Below are positions 48,424-56,375 of a DNA stretch of 64,000 nucleotides, piece by piece. A program made the position numbers and the translations under genes. This stretch comes from Achromobacter ruhlandii (GTDB taxonomy: Bacteria; Pseudomonadota; Gammaproteobacteria; Burkholderiales; Burkholderiaceae_B). Below the pieces are notes generated by a model. The model was not told where the DNA came from. It saw only the letters and a list, made by a program, of their open reading frames with translations, and did no database searches. Numbering within the stretch: position 1 is the stretch's first letter; the number at the start of each line of letters is the position of its first letter. Where the stretch lies: the NCBI RefSeq assembly GCF_902859695.1, contig NZ_CADIJL010000001.1:248001-312000 (forward strand). The letters run 5' to 3'.

Positions 48424-49401
48424 TCAGTACAACGAGGCAAGGGAGTCCAGGGGAAGGGCGGGTGCGACCTGCAGCAGGCAGTCGCCGTCGTCGCTGCGGG
48501 CGATGGCGCGCAGGCAGACGACGGTGCCGGCCTGCGGGCTGGCCAGGGCGCGCGCGGGCAGATCGGGGCGGGCGGGTTCTATGAGCTGGCCGATGGTCTG
48601 GCCGGCGGTCACGGTCTGGCCCAGATCGACGGCGGGGATGAACACGCCCGGTTCGCGGCTGAGCAGGGTGGCGGCCGGCGCGTCCAGGTCGTGCAGCAAC
48701 GGGGCCGGCTGGCGTGGCGTGGCGGCGGCCAGCAGGCCCAGTTCGGCCAGGCAGCCGAGCAGGCCGTCGCGGCAGCGTTCCACCAGCGCGCGGGTGGTTT
48801 CGCCGCCGCCGCCGATTTCCGCGCTCAGGCGCAGCACGCCCAGGCGGCTGGCGGCGGCCGGCATCGAACCGGATTCGCCGCCGCGAAAGAAGACGCAATG
48901 CGGCATGCCGAAGGCGCGGGCCAGGGCCGGCAGGCGTTCATCATAGGGATCATCACCATAGCGCGTGACAACCGAAGACGGCAGATAGCGCAGCGACGCG
49001 CCGCCGCTGTGGACGTCCACCAGCGCCTGGATGCGCGGCAGCAGCCGCGCCTCCAGGGCGGCGGCCACGCTCTCGGTATAGCCGCGCGCCGGCGCGCCGA
49101 GGAAGGCGCGGTTCAGGTTGCCGCCGTCGGAGGGCGACAGGCGCGTGCCCGCCAGCGAGGCCTCGGCATTGGCGGCGGGCAGCAGGTAGACCGTGCCACG
49201 CTGCAGGACGCCCGGCAGCAGTTGCCAGAGCTGCAGGATGGCCGCCTGGCCTTCCCATTCGTCGCCATGCACGCCGGCCATCAGCGCCACGGCCGGCCCG
49301 GGGCCGGCCTCGATCTTCAGCACCGGGATGGTCACGCGCCGGTAGGCCGAGGCGTTGGTGGCGGCGGCGCAGCTGAAGTCTTCGCGGCTTACCTTGATCA
49401 T
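48424..49401 (-). CDS. Succinylglutamate desuccinylase/aspartoacylase-family amidohydrolase
   Basis: 325-residue zinc carboxypeptidase-fold deacylase. Ligands His45 and Glu48 (AGVHGDEWEG) and His131 (VDVHSGGA) are present, and a Glu in RLSAEIGGG is the likely catalytic base. The C-terminal part (GQTVTAGQTIGQLIEP) resembles a biotinyl-like beta-barrel domain found in DoeB-type members. It probably removes an acyl group from an N-acyl amino acid. The start at 49401 (MIKVSRED) was chosen over the long ORF, whose front end is low-quality and overlaps the next gene. The PLP enzyme follows within 3 bp. Confidence 0.82.
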   Translation of the reverse strand: MIKVSREDFSCAAATNASAYRRVTIPVLKIEAGPGPAVALMAGVHGDEWEGQAAILQLWQLLPGVLQRGTVYLLPAANAEASLAGTRLSPSDGGNLNRAFLGAPARGYTESVAAALEARLLPRIQALVDVHSGGASLRYLPSSVVTRYGDDPYDERLPALARAFGMPHCVFFRGGESGSMPAAASRLGVLRLSAEIGGGGETTRALVERCRDGLLGCLAELGLLAAATPRQPAPLLHDLDAPAATLLSREPGVFIPAVDLGQTVTAGQTIGQLIEPARPDLPARALASPQAGTVVCLRAIARSDDGDCLLQVAPALPLDSLASLY

Positions 49402-49432
49402 GGCGTGGCTTCCGGTCGCGGGCGAGGGTGAA

Positions 49433-50395
49433 TCAATCCAGCGTGGTGCCGGCGGCCTTGATGAGATTTTCCCATTTGGGCAGTTCCTTCTGGATCTGGG
49501 TCTGGACGTCGGCGGGCGCGCCGCCGAGCGGCTCCTGCGAGCGGCTGCGCAGTTCACGCGCGACGGGTTCCGCCCGCAACGCGGCGTTCATCGCCGCGTT
49601 CAGCCGCGCGATGACGGCGGGCGGCGTGCCGGCCGGCGCCACCAGCGCGCTCCAGGCCGATTGCTCGTAGTCGGGATAGCCTTGCTCGGCCACTGTCGGC
49701 ACATCCGGGTTGGATGTCGCGCGGGCCTTGGTGGTGACTGCCAGCGCGCGCAGGCGGCCATCCTTCAGGTTGCCGATCAGGGGCGGCAGGTTCTCCATCA
49801 TCGAATCGACGTGGCCGCCCAGCAGGTCGGCCAGTTGCGCGGCCGTGGCCTTGTAGGGAATCTGCCGCACCGCCGCGCCGGTCTGGGCGATGAACAGCTT
49901 GACGCCGACTTCGCTGGTGGTGCCGGGATCGGCCGACGTCATGGTCAGGCGGTCGGGCTGGGCGCGGCTGGCGTCGATGAAGCTCTTGAGATCGCGGTAG
50001 GGCGAGGCGGCGTTGACGACGATGACGTTGGGGGTTTCGGCCACCAGCCCGATCGGCGTGATGTCGCGGTCCAGGTCATAGAGCTGCTGCTTGAAGAGAT
50101 AGCGATGCAGCACCAGCGTGCCGACGTGGGCGTAGCCGATGGTATAGCCGTCGGCCGCGGCGCGCACCAGCGCCTGGGTGCCGATGCGGCCGCCCGCGCC
50201 CACGCGGTTCTCGATGACTACCGGCTGGCCCAGCACGCGGCTCATTTCCTGGCCGACCAGGCGGGCGGTGATGTCGGCGTTGCCGCCGGCGGCGGCCGGC
50301 ACGATCATCGTGATGGGCCGTTCCGGGTATTCGGCCAGCGCGGGCTGCGCGGTCAGGCAAAGCAACAGGGCGGCAAGGCTGGCGGAGCGTTTCAT
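49433..50395 (-). CDS. TctC-family periplasmic solute-binding protein
   Basis: 320-residue Bug/TctC receptor with a signal peptide (cut near ALA|EYPERPI, 21-22). PERPITMIVPAAAGGNADITAR, VGAGGRIGTQALVRAAADGYT and TVAEQGYPDYEQSAWSALVAP are family hallmarks. Bug proteins, extremely abundant in Bordetella relatives, bind carboxylates, amino acids or amides. No tctA/tctB permease lies nearby, so it is an orphan receptor. It is the first gene of the unit running through the deacylase and PLP enzyme (31-bp gap), suggesting it captures their substrate. Confidence 0.9.
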   Translation of the reverse strand: MKRSASLAALLLCLTAQPALAEYPERPITMIVPAAAGGNADITARLVGQEMSRVLGQPVVIENRVGAGGRIGTQALVRAAADGYTIGYAHVGTLVLHRYLFKQQLYDLDRDITPIGLVAETPNVIVVNAASPYRDLKSFIDASRAQPDRLTMTSADPGTTSEVGVKLFIAQTGAAVRQIPYKATAAQLADLLGGHVDSMMENLPPLIGNLKDGRLRALAVTTKARATSNPDVPTVAEQGYPDYEQSAWSALVAPAGTPPAVIARLNAAMNAALRAEPVARELRSRSQEPLGGAPADVQTQIQKELPKWENLIKAAGTTLD

Positions 50396-50485
50396 GACGG
50401 TTCCCGGGACGTTGAGGGCTGCGCTATTGTGCGGCGGCCGCGTCGGGATTCCGTTTGGTTTTATCAGATGGGTGTTTGGAAGAAT

Positions 50486-51769
50486 CTAAGGTTGCGGCGG
50501 CTGGCGGTCGGCCTTGCGCCCCAGTCCGTAGCCGAGCGCCGCCGCAGCCAGCGCGCACAGCGCGCCCAGGAGGGCGATCAGCGCCACGCCGTGGCCCAGC
50601 GCGTCGACCCCGGCCTTGACCCAGCCGCTGGCCGCGTCGCCAGCGCGGTAGACCACGGTGTCGATGACGTTCTTGGTCTTGTATTTGTCCTCGGGCGAGA
50701 CCGCGGTGAAAAGCATCTCGCGTCCCGGCTTGACCAGGGCGTATTCGCCGGCGCGTCGCAGGATCATGGCCACGGCCAGCACCGCGAACACCGGGTAGGC
50801 CGCCAGCGCCAGGAACGCCAGCGCCATGGCCAGCGGCACCGCCGCCATCAGGAATCGCACGCCCAGCCAGGCGGCGACGCGGCCGGTGAGGAATAGCTGC
50901 GACAGCAGCGCCAGGGCCTGCACGATGAAGTCCAGCGTGGCGAAGACGCGGATACGCTGCGCTCTGTCCGGGAAGGTCTCGGCCACCAGCCGCGCCTGCT
51001 CCATGTACAGGAAGGTGCTGAGCGTGGCCAGCAGCAGCACCAGCACGGCGATGCCCAGCAGGTAGGGCGACTGGAACACCCGCGACAGTCCGGCCAGCAT
51101 GGCGCCCGGGATCGGGCGCGCCAGTTCGGCGGTCTCGGCCTCGGGGCGGGTCGCGGCGCGCCAGCGCAGCAGCCAGCGCTTGAGCGGCAGCGTCGCCGTC
51201 AGCAGCAGCGCCGACAACAGCAGCAGGCCCGCCGCGCCGAGCGTGCCCGCCAGCAGGCCGCCCAACAGGGGGCCACACAGTCCCCCGGCGCTGGCGCCGG
51301 CGGCGATGAAGGCGAACAGGCGCTTGGCCGACGCCATGCGGAAGACGTCGGCCATCAGGCTCCAGCCGAGCGAGACCACGAACAGGTTGAAGACCGACAA
51401 CCACACGTAGAAGCTGCGCGCGGCCCAGACGCCATCGGGTTGCCAGTGGAACAGCGCCGCGTAGCCGGCCATGGTGGCGGCGAACACCGCGTAGGCCCAG
51501 GTCACCAGCGTGGCGCGCGGCACCCGGCCCGACAGCCAGCCGAACAGCGGCACCACCGCCAGCATGGCCAGGAAGGTGGCCGTGAACAGCCATTGCAACT
51601 GGTCGACGCCGGCCTGGATGCCCAGCGTCTCGCGGATCGGCCGCAGCATGAAATAGCCGCAGAACAGGAAAAAGAAGAAGGCGAAGCCGCAGGCGCCCGC
51701 CGCCACCTCGCCGGGTTGGATCCCCAGCGCTTGCGCCGCCCGCTGGCGCCAGGAGCCGGGGGCGCGCAT
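50486..51769 (-). CDS. MFS / ATP:ADP-carrier-like membrane transporter
   Basis: 427-residue polytopic protein with about 12 hydrophobic helices. The opening FLFCGYFMLRPIRETLG and the loop EYALVKPGREMLFTAVSPEDKYKTKNVIDT resemble proteins related to the nucleotide-transporter (NTT, ADP/ATP carrier) branch of the major facilitator superfamily. Free-living bacteria carry such proteins with unknown substrates, so nucleotide transport should not be assumed. It lies 4 bp after an exported aldo-keto reductase, implying a joint transcript. Confidence 0.75.
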   Translation of the reverse strand: MRAPGSWRQRAAQALGIQPGEVAAGACGFAFFFFLFCGYFMLRPIRETLGIQAGVDQLQWLFTATFLAMLAVVPLFGWLSGRVPRATLVTWAYAVFAATMAGYAALFHWQPDGVWAARSFYVWLSVFNLFVVSLGWSLMADVFRMASAKRLFAFIAAGASAGGLCGPLLGGLLAGTLGAAGLLLLSALLLTATLPLKRWLLRWRAATRPEAETAELARPIPGAMLAGLSRVFQSPYLLGIAVLVLLLATLSTFLYMEQARLVAETFPDRAQRIRVFATLDFIVQALALLSQLFLTGRVAAWLGVRFLMAAVPLAMALAFLALAAYPVFAVLAVAMILRRAGEYALVKPGREMLFTAVSPEDKYKTKNVIDTVVYRAGDAASGWVKAGVDALGHGVALIALLGALCALAAAALGYGLGRKADRQPPQP

Positions 51770-51773
51770 GGCT

Positions 51774-52691
51774 TCAGCCCAGCAGGGCGGCGATGCGTTC
51801 GCGCAGCGCCGCGTCCGGTTGCGGACCGAAGCCGGCCCGCGCGTTGTCCACCATGTTGGCCGGCTTGGAGGTGGCGGGGATGACGGCGGTCACGGCGGGA
51901 TGGCCGATGATGAATTTCAGGAACAACTGCGCCCATGAGGTGCACTCGATTTCACCGGCCAGGGCCGGCAGCGGCCTGTCCCGGACCTGGCGGAACAGCG
52001 CGCCGTCCTGGAATGGGCGGTTGATCAGCACCGCGACGCCGTTGGCCTGGCAGGCCGGCAGCAGGCGCTTTTCGGCATTGCGCGCGCCCACCGACAGATT
52101 GATCTGCAGGAAGTCGGGCTTTTCCTTCTCGACCAGCTCGGTCAGTTCGTCATGGGCGGCGTTGGTGTAGTGCGTGATGCCGAGGTAGCGCGTCACGCCC
52201 TGCTGCTTGAGGTCGCGCAGCAGCGCCAGCTGGTTGCGGGTGTCGATCAGGTTGTGGACCTGGATCAGATCGAGCTTCTGCGTGCGCAGCGCGCGCAGCG
52301 AGTTCTCGATCTGGCGCCGGGCCGCCTCGTGGCCCTGGGTGCTGATCTTGGTGGCCAGGAACACCAGCGCACGCCGGTCCGGCTCGCGCGCCAGCAGCGC
52401 GCCGGTGACGGCCTCGGCCTGTCCGTAGCTGGGGGCGGTGTCGATGAGCGAACCGCGCGCCTCCAGCAAGGCGTCCACGACCTGCGCCAGCGGCGCCATG
52501 GCGGCCGCGTCCGAGGGCGACACATTGAAGGTGTCGGCGGTGCCCAGGCCGATCACCGGCAGCATGTCGCCGGCGGCCCCGATCGGGCGGGTCAGCATCG
52601 GCCGCTGGAGGCTCAGGGCGCTTGCCGTCCAGGACTGGGCCAGCAGCGGCGCGCAGGCGGCGGCCTGCAGGAATCGACGGCGATCAGGCAT
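51774..52691 (-). CDS. Tat-exported aldo-keto reductase
   Basis: 305-residue aldo-keto reductase with an unusual N-terminal Tat-type signal (DRRRFLQAAACAPLLAQ, cleavage near ASA|L). The catalytic residues of the family are visible: Asp in LIDTAPSYGQ with the Tyr, Lys in ATKIST and His in IQVHNLID. Start ATG 52691 has GGAG seven bases upstream; the longer ORF (52727) includes the terminator region. Export by Tat implies folding with a cofactor in the cytoplasm, as known for a few YdhF/AKR-like proteins. The substrate is unknown. Confidence 0.82.
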   Translation of the reverse strand: MPDRRRFLQAAACAPLLAQSWTASALSLQRPMLTRPIGAAGDMLPVIGLGTADTFNVSPSDAAAMAPLAQVVDALLEARGSLIDTAPSYGQAEAVTGALLAREPDRRALVFLATKISTQGHEAARRQIENSLRALRTQKLDLIQVHNLIDTRNQLALLRDLKQQGVTRYLGITHYTNAAHDELTELVEKEKPDFLQINLSVGARNAEKRLLPACQANGVAVLINRPFQDGALFRQVRDRPLPALAGEIECTSWAQLFLKFIIGHPAVTAVIPATSKPANMVDNARAGFGPQPDAALRERIAALLG

Positions 52692-52705
52692 GGCTCGCTC
52701 CAATG

Positions 52706-52737
52706 AAAAAGGGCCTGCATGGTTCATGCAGGCCCTT
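52706..52737 (-). terminator. Intrinsic terminator of the Bax-inhibitor gene
   Basis: Perfect 13-bp stem AAGGGCCTGCATG / CATGCAGGCCCTT (52709-52721 / 52725-52737) with a 3-base loop and, on the minus strand, a T tract (TTTTTCATT). It lies 21 bp beyond the stop at 52759 and just upstream of the aldo-keto reductase start. Confidence 0.93.
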
Positions 52738-52758
52738 GCGACTGTGACAGCGGCGCGC

Positions 52759-53469
52759 TTACTCGCGGTTGCCGCCGAAGATGCCCAGCAGCATCAGCAG
52801 GTTCGAGAAGACGTTGTAGACGTCCAGGTAGATGGCCAGCGTGGCGGACACGTAGTTGGTTTCGCCGCCGTTCACGACGCGCTGCAGGTCGACCAGCATG
52901 AACGCCGAGAAGATCACGATGGCCAGCACCGAGATGGTCAGCATCAGCGCGGGCAGTTGCAGGAAGATGTTGGCCAGGGCCGCCACCAGGATCACGACGG
53001 CGCCGATGAACAGGAATTTCTGCAGGCCGGACAGGTCGCGCTTGATGGTGGTGGCCAGCGTGGCCATCGTGCCGAACACGATCGCCGTGCCGCCGAAGGC
53101 CGTCATCACCAGCTGCGAGCCGTTGCTGAAGCCCATCACGAAGCCGAGCAGGCGCGACAGCATTACGCCCATGAAGAACGTGAAGGCGAGCAGCAACACC
53201 ACGCCCAGCGAGTTGTTCTTGTTCTTCTCGATGGCGAACATCATGCCGAAGGCGCCCACCAGGAACACGATGGCGGACAGGCCCGGGCTGGCGCCCATGA
53301 CACGATTGATGCCGGTGTACAGGCCGACGGCCGCGCCCAATACGGTCGGGATCAGCGAGAGCGCCAGGAGCCAATAGGTGTTGCGCAGCACTTTGTTGCG
53401 CACGACCTCGCCCGGCGCGCCGGCGAGGGTGCCGGAACGGTTAAAGGGGGACGGACGGTATTCGTTCAT
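52759..53469 (-). CDS. Bax inhibitor-1/YccA-family membrane protein
   Basis: 236-residue inner-membrane protein with seven hydrophobic helices and the family stretch YWLLALSLIPTVLGAAVG, then IAIYLDVYNVFSNLL near the end. E. coli relatives YccA and YbhL interact with FtsH or act as ion/acid-stress proteins. The start at 53469 (MNEYRPSPF) has AGGAG seven bases upstream; the longer ORF does not. Single gene with its own terminator. A 150-bp gap to the next gene holds nothing recognised. Confidence 0.92.
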   Translation of the reverse strand: MNEYRPSPFNRSGTLAGAPGEVVRNKVLRNTYWLLALSLIPTVLGAAVGLYTGINRVMGASPGLSAIVFLVGAFGMMFAIEKNKNNSLGVVLLLAFTFFMGVMLSRLLGFVMGFSNGSQLVMTAFGGTAIVFGTMATLATTIKRDLSGLQKFLFIGAVVILVAALANIFLQLPALMLTISVLAIVIFSAFMLVDLQRVVNGGETNYVSATLAIYLDVYNVFSNLLMLLGIFGGNRE

Positions 53470-53619
53470 GGAGGACTCCTGTGTACGGCAGAAATTGATT
53501 TGCCTAGAAGGCTTAGATGCCAAGGATACCTTACAGTTCCCTGAAGAATCCAGTTTTCGGAAGCATTAGCGCGCAGGGCGGGCAGGCATGACCCTGTTAT
53601 GGGGATGGTCAAGCCGGTT

Positions 53620-54276
53620 TCAACCGGGCCTGACGTCCTGCATCACCCGCGCCACGATACGCGGCAGTTCCTCGTCCATGCGTGCCTGGATCTGTTCAAT
53701 GGCGTCGGCCAGGGCCTGGCGCATGACCTGTTCGACTTCCGCCTGCAGGCGGGCGGCCAGCACCGAGGCCTGCGGCGATGCGGCGGCCGGGGCGGCTGGC
53801 GCGACCACCGCGGCGGGCGACGGCAGGGCGGGCGTATCGGTCGCTTCAGCCGGACGCGGCGCGTCGGCGCCGTGCCGGGCGACATCGGTCAGCAGCGGGA
53901 AGGCATCGTCATCCCGGGCGGCGTCGGTCAGCAACGGGAAGGCGTCGTCATCCCGGGCGGCGTCGGTCAGCAACGGGAAGGCATCGTCATCCCGGGCGAC
54001 GTCGGTCAGCTGCGGGAAGGCGTCGTCATCCCGGGCGACGTCGGTCAGCAGCGGGAAGGCGTCGTCATCCCGGGCGACGTCCGTCAGCAACGGAAAGGCG
54101 TCGTCACGTCGAGCTATGTCGGTCAGCAGGGGGAAGGCGTCGCTGTCATGGGCGGATTCGCGCCCGCGCGCCACATCGGTCAGCGGCGCGATGTCCGGCG
54201 GCGTGGACGGCGACAGCGTCGGCTCGGCCCGCTGGGTCAAGGTGGGGATACCGGGGTCGGAAGGGCGGTGGGGCAT
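53620..54276 (-). CDS. Tandem-repeat acidic protein, DUF2486-like
   Basis: 218-residue protein in three parts. It has a short Pro-rich N-terminus (IPTLTQ), then seven copies of a 13-residue acidic unit of the type TDVARDDDAFPLL (about residues 41-131) encoded by a 39-bp repeat. The C-terminus is a helical, coiled-coil-like stretch (ASVLAARLQAEVEQVMRQAL). Its place next to holC and pepA suggests the DUF2486 family known in Burkholderia, which has an IP-LTxV motif; this is from memory. GGGAG precedes the ATG. Function unknown. Confidence 0.72.
   Translation of the reverse strand: MPHRPSDPGIPTLTQRAEPTLSPSTPPDIAPLTDVARGRESAHDSDAFPLLTDIARRDDAFPLLTDVARDDDAFPLLTDVARDDDAFPQLTDVARDDDAFPLLTDAARDDDAFPLLTDAARDDDAFPLLTDVARHGADAPRPAEATDTPALPSPAAVVAPAAPAAASPQASVLAARLQAEVEQVMRQALADAIEQIQARMDEELPRIVARVMQDVRPG
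53884..54156. repeat. Seven 39-bp tandem repeats (coding)
   Basis: Units begin at 53884, 53923, 53962, 54001, 54040, 54079 and 54118, all exactly 39 bp and in frame, each starting ATCGGTCAG/GTCGGTCAG on the plus strand. The central units differ at only a few bases, while the outer ones are diverged. There are no spacers, so this is a minisatellite inside a gene, likely to vary in copy number between strains. Confidence 0.95.
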
Positions 54277-54336
54277 GGGGGCTCCCGAGGGTCGAGATGG
54301 CGCCGCCGGGGGCGGCGCGGGAGGCGGAGAGGGCGG

Positions 54337-54792
54337 TCAGGCGCCCGGCTGCCGTTGGCTCAGGTCGTGGCTTTGCGGCGTGTGGCCGGCGCCCTGATAG
54401 ACGCGCCAGCGCTGGCGCGCGGCCTGCTTGTCATCGGGATCGTCCGAGACGATCTCGAGCAGCCGCTCGAAGGTCTCGAAGCCCGGCGGGCAGTTGTCGT
54501 CGAGATTGAGCAGCCAGGGCGAAGGGCCGTCGCCGGCGGCCTGCGCCGCCTGCTGCGGATCGCCGGCGGTCAGGACGACGGGCGTCTCGGCCGCCAGCGG
54601 GTCATTGGCCAGCACATGCGGCACGAACGAGGTGTCGTCGAAGGCCCACAACATGCGATCGAAGGCCGCCAGGCGCGAGCCTTCTTTACAGTACACCACC
54701 AAGCGTTGCCCCGCCAGGTAGCGCTTGCGCACCACCTGGCAGGCCATGCGCAGGCGGTCGGGCGCGCCGAAGGCGAAGTCGATGCGCGTCAT
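54337..54792 (-). CDS. holC: HolC, DNA polymerase III chi subunit
   Basis: 151-residue clamp-loader accessory protein that contacts SSB. The start TRIDFAFGAPDRLRMACQVVRKRY, the VVYCKEGSRLAAFDRMLWAFDDTSFVPH core and LLNLDDNCPPGFETFERLLEIVS all match chi. The pepA-holC order is conserved in proteobacteria, with a 22-bp gap here. Confidence 0.93.
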   Translation of the reverse strand: MTRIDFAFGAPDRLRMACQVVRKRYLAGQRLVVYCKEGSRLAAFDRMLWAFDDTSFVPHVLANDPLAAETPVVLTAGDPQQAAQAAGDGPSPWLLNLDDNCPPGFETFERLLEIVSDDPDDKQAARQRWRVYQGAGHTPQSHDLSQRQPGA

Positions 54793-54814
54793 GCCGGTTT
54801 CCGTGCGTGCGGGG

Positions 54815-56320
54815 TCAAGCCTGGTCCAGCAGGAACTGCATCAGCAGCGGCACGGGACGGCCGGTGGCGCCCTTGTCCTTGCCGCTCTTCCAGGCGGTGC
54901 CGGCGATGTCCAGGTGGGCCCAGCGGTAGGCCTTGGTGAAACGCGACAGGAAGCAGGCGGCCGTGACGGCGCCGGCCGGGGGGCCGCCGATGTTGGCCAG
55001 GTCGGCGAAGTTGGACTTGAGCTGGTCCTGGTAGGCGTCATCCATCGGCATGCGCCAGGCGGTGTCCAGCGCCTGGCGACCGGCGGCCGACAGGGCCTCG
55101 GCCAGCGCGTCGTCCTTGGTGAACAGGCCTGTGTTGACGTGGCCCAGGGCCACCACGCAGGCGCCGGTCAGGGTGGCGATGTCGATCACGGTGGACGGCT
55201 TGAAGCGCTCGGCGTAGGTCAGCGCGTCGCACAGCACCAGGCGGCCTTCGGCGTCGGTGTTGAGGATCTCGATGGTCAGGCCGGCCATGCTGGTGACCAC
55301 GTCGCCCGGCTTGTTGGCCTTGCCGCTCGGCAGGTTTTCGCAGGCCGGGATCAGGCCGATCACGTCCAGCGGCAGTTCCAGCTCGGCCAGGGCGCGGAAC
55401 GAACCGAGCACGCTGGCGGCGCCGCACATGTCGTACTTCATTTCGTCCATGGTGGCGGCGGGCTTGAGCGAGATGCCGCCAGCGTCGAAGGTGATGCCCT
55501 TGCCGACCAGCACGATCGGGCCCTCGGATGCCTTGGCGCCCTTCTTGGCGGGCTTGCCGGCATGGCGCAGGACGATGAAGCGCAGCGCTTCCTCGGAGCC
55601 GCGCGCCACCGACAGGAACGAGCCCATGCCGAGCGCCTCGACCTGCTTGCGGTCCATGACCTCGACCTTGAGCGACTTGTATTCGCGCGCCAGGCGCTTG
55701 GCGGTGTCACCCAGGTAGGTGGGGGTGCAGATGTTGCCAGGCAGGTTGCCCAGTGTGCGGGTCAGTTCCATGCCGTTGGCGATGGCGGCGCCTTCGCGCA
55801 GGCCCTTCAGGACCTGGGCGGCGTCCGCGCGCTCGACGATCTGCACGATTTTCTTGAGCTTGGGACGGGCGTCGCGGTCGGGCTTGCCGAAGCTGGCGTC
55901 GTAGTGATAGGTGGCGCTGCCGGCGGCGATGGCGGCGCTGCGGGCGCGGGCAACCAGGGGCACGTCGGCGATCGGGTTGGCGACCAGCGTGGACACCCCT
56001 TCGGTCAGTTGGGCCGCGACGCAGGCGGCGGCGAAGGCCTGTTCGGCCGAGGCGTGGGCGCGGGCAGCGTATTCATCCTGCTTGCCCAGGCCCACCAGGA
56101 CCACGCGCTGGGCCGCCACGCCCGGCAGGGAACGCAGCACCAGGGTGGAACCAGCGCGGCCGCGGAACTCGTTCTTGGCGACGGCGCGCACGGCGCCGTT
56201 GGAGGCGCGGTCGATCAGGTCGGCCGCGGGGCTCAACACGCCGTCGGCGTAGACCCCGACCGCCAGCGCGGCGGTTTTGATCTGGTGCAGGGAAGCGGTG
56301 GTCTGTGTGCTAAATTCCAT
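54815..56320 (-). CDS. pepA: PepA, leucine aminopeptidase
   Basis: 501-residue M17 two-metal aminopeptidase, hexameric in E. coli where it also acts in site-specific recombination and gene control. The catalytic domain has LVGKGITFDAGGISLKP, DMCGAASVLG and the diagnostic NTDAEGRLVL. The N-terminal domain (to about 165) is typical. It diverges from lptF over 55 bp, as is usual in proteobacteria. Confidence 0.96.
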   Translation of the reverse strand: MEFSTQTTASLHQIKTAALAVGVYADGVLSPAADLIDRASNGAVRAVAKNEFRGRAGSTLVLRSLPGVAAQRVVLVGLGKQDEYAARAHASAEQAFAAACVAAQLTEGVSTLVANPIADVPLVARARSAAIAAGSATYHYDASFGKPDRDARPKLKKIVQIVERADAAQVLKGLREGAAIANGMELTRTLGNLPGNICTPTYLGDTAKRLAREYKSLKVEVMDRKQVEALGMGSFLSVARGSEEALRFIVLRHAGKPAKKGAKASEGPIVLVGKGITFDAGGISLKPAATMDEMKYDMCGAASVLGSFRALAELELPLDVIGLIPACENLPSGKANKPGDVVTSMAGLTIEILNTDAEGRLVLCDALTYAERFKPSTVIDIATLTGACVVALGHVNTGLFTKDDALAEALSAAGRQALDTAWRMPMDDAYQDQLKSNFADLANIGGPPAGAVTAACFLSRFTKAYRWAHLDIAGTAWKSGKDKGATGRPVPLLMQFLLDQA

Positions 56321-56375
56321 GAGGGTTTCCCGTGTGCGTCTGTATGATGCGGTCGATTATCCCGCATATTCTCCC

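Noticed and set aside
52438..53544. 368-codon plus-strand frame across the aldo-keto reductase 5' end and the Bax-inhibitor gene
   Set aside because: Crosses a strong terminator and two convincing genes on the opposite strand; low-complexity His/Gln/Arg composition.
53884..54156. Regularly spaced repeats as a CRISPR array
   Set aside because: Units are contiguous 39-bp repeats without unique spacers and code in frame for an acidic peptide; no cas genes nearby.
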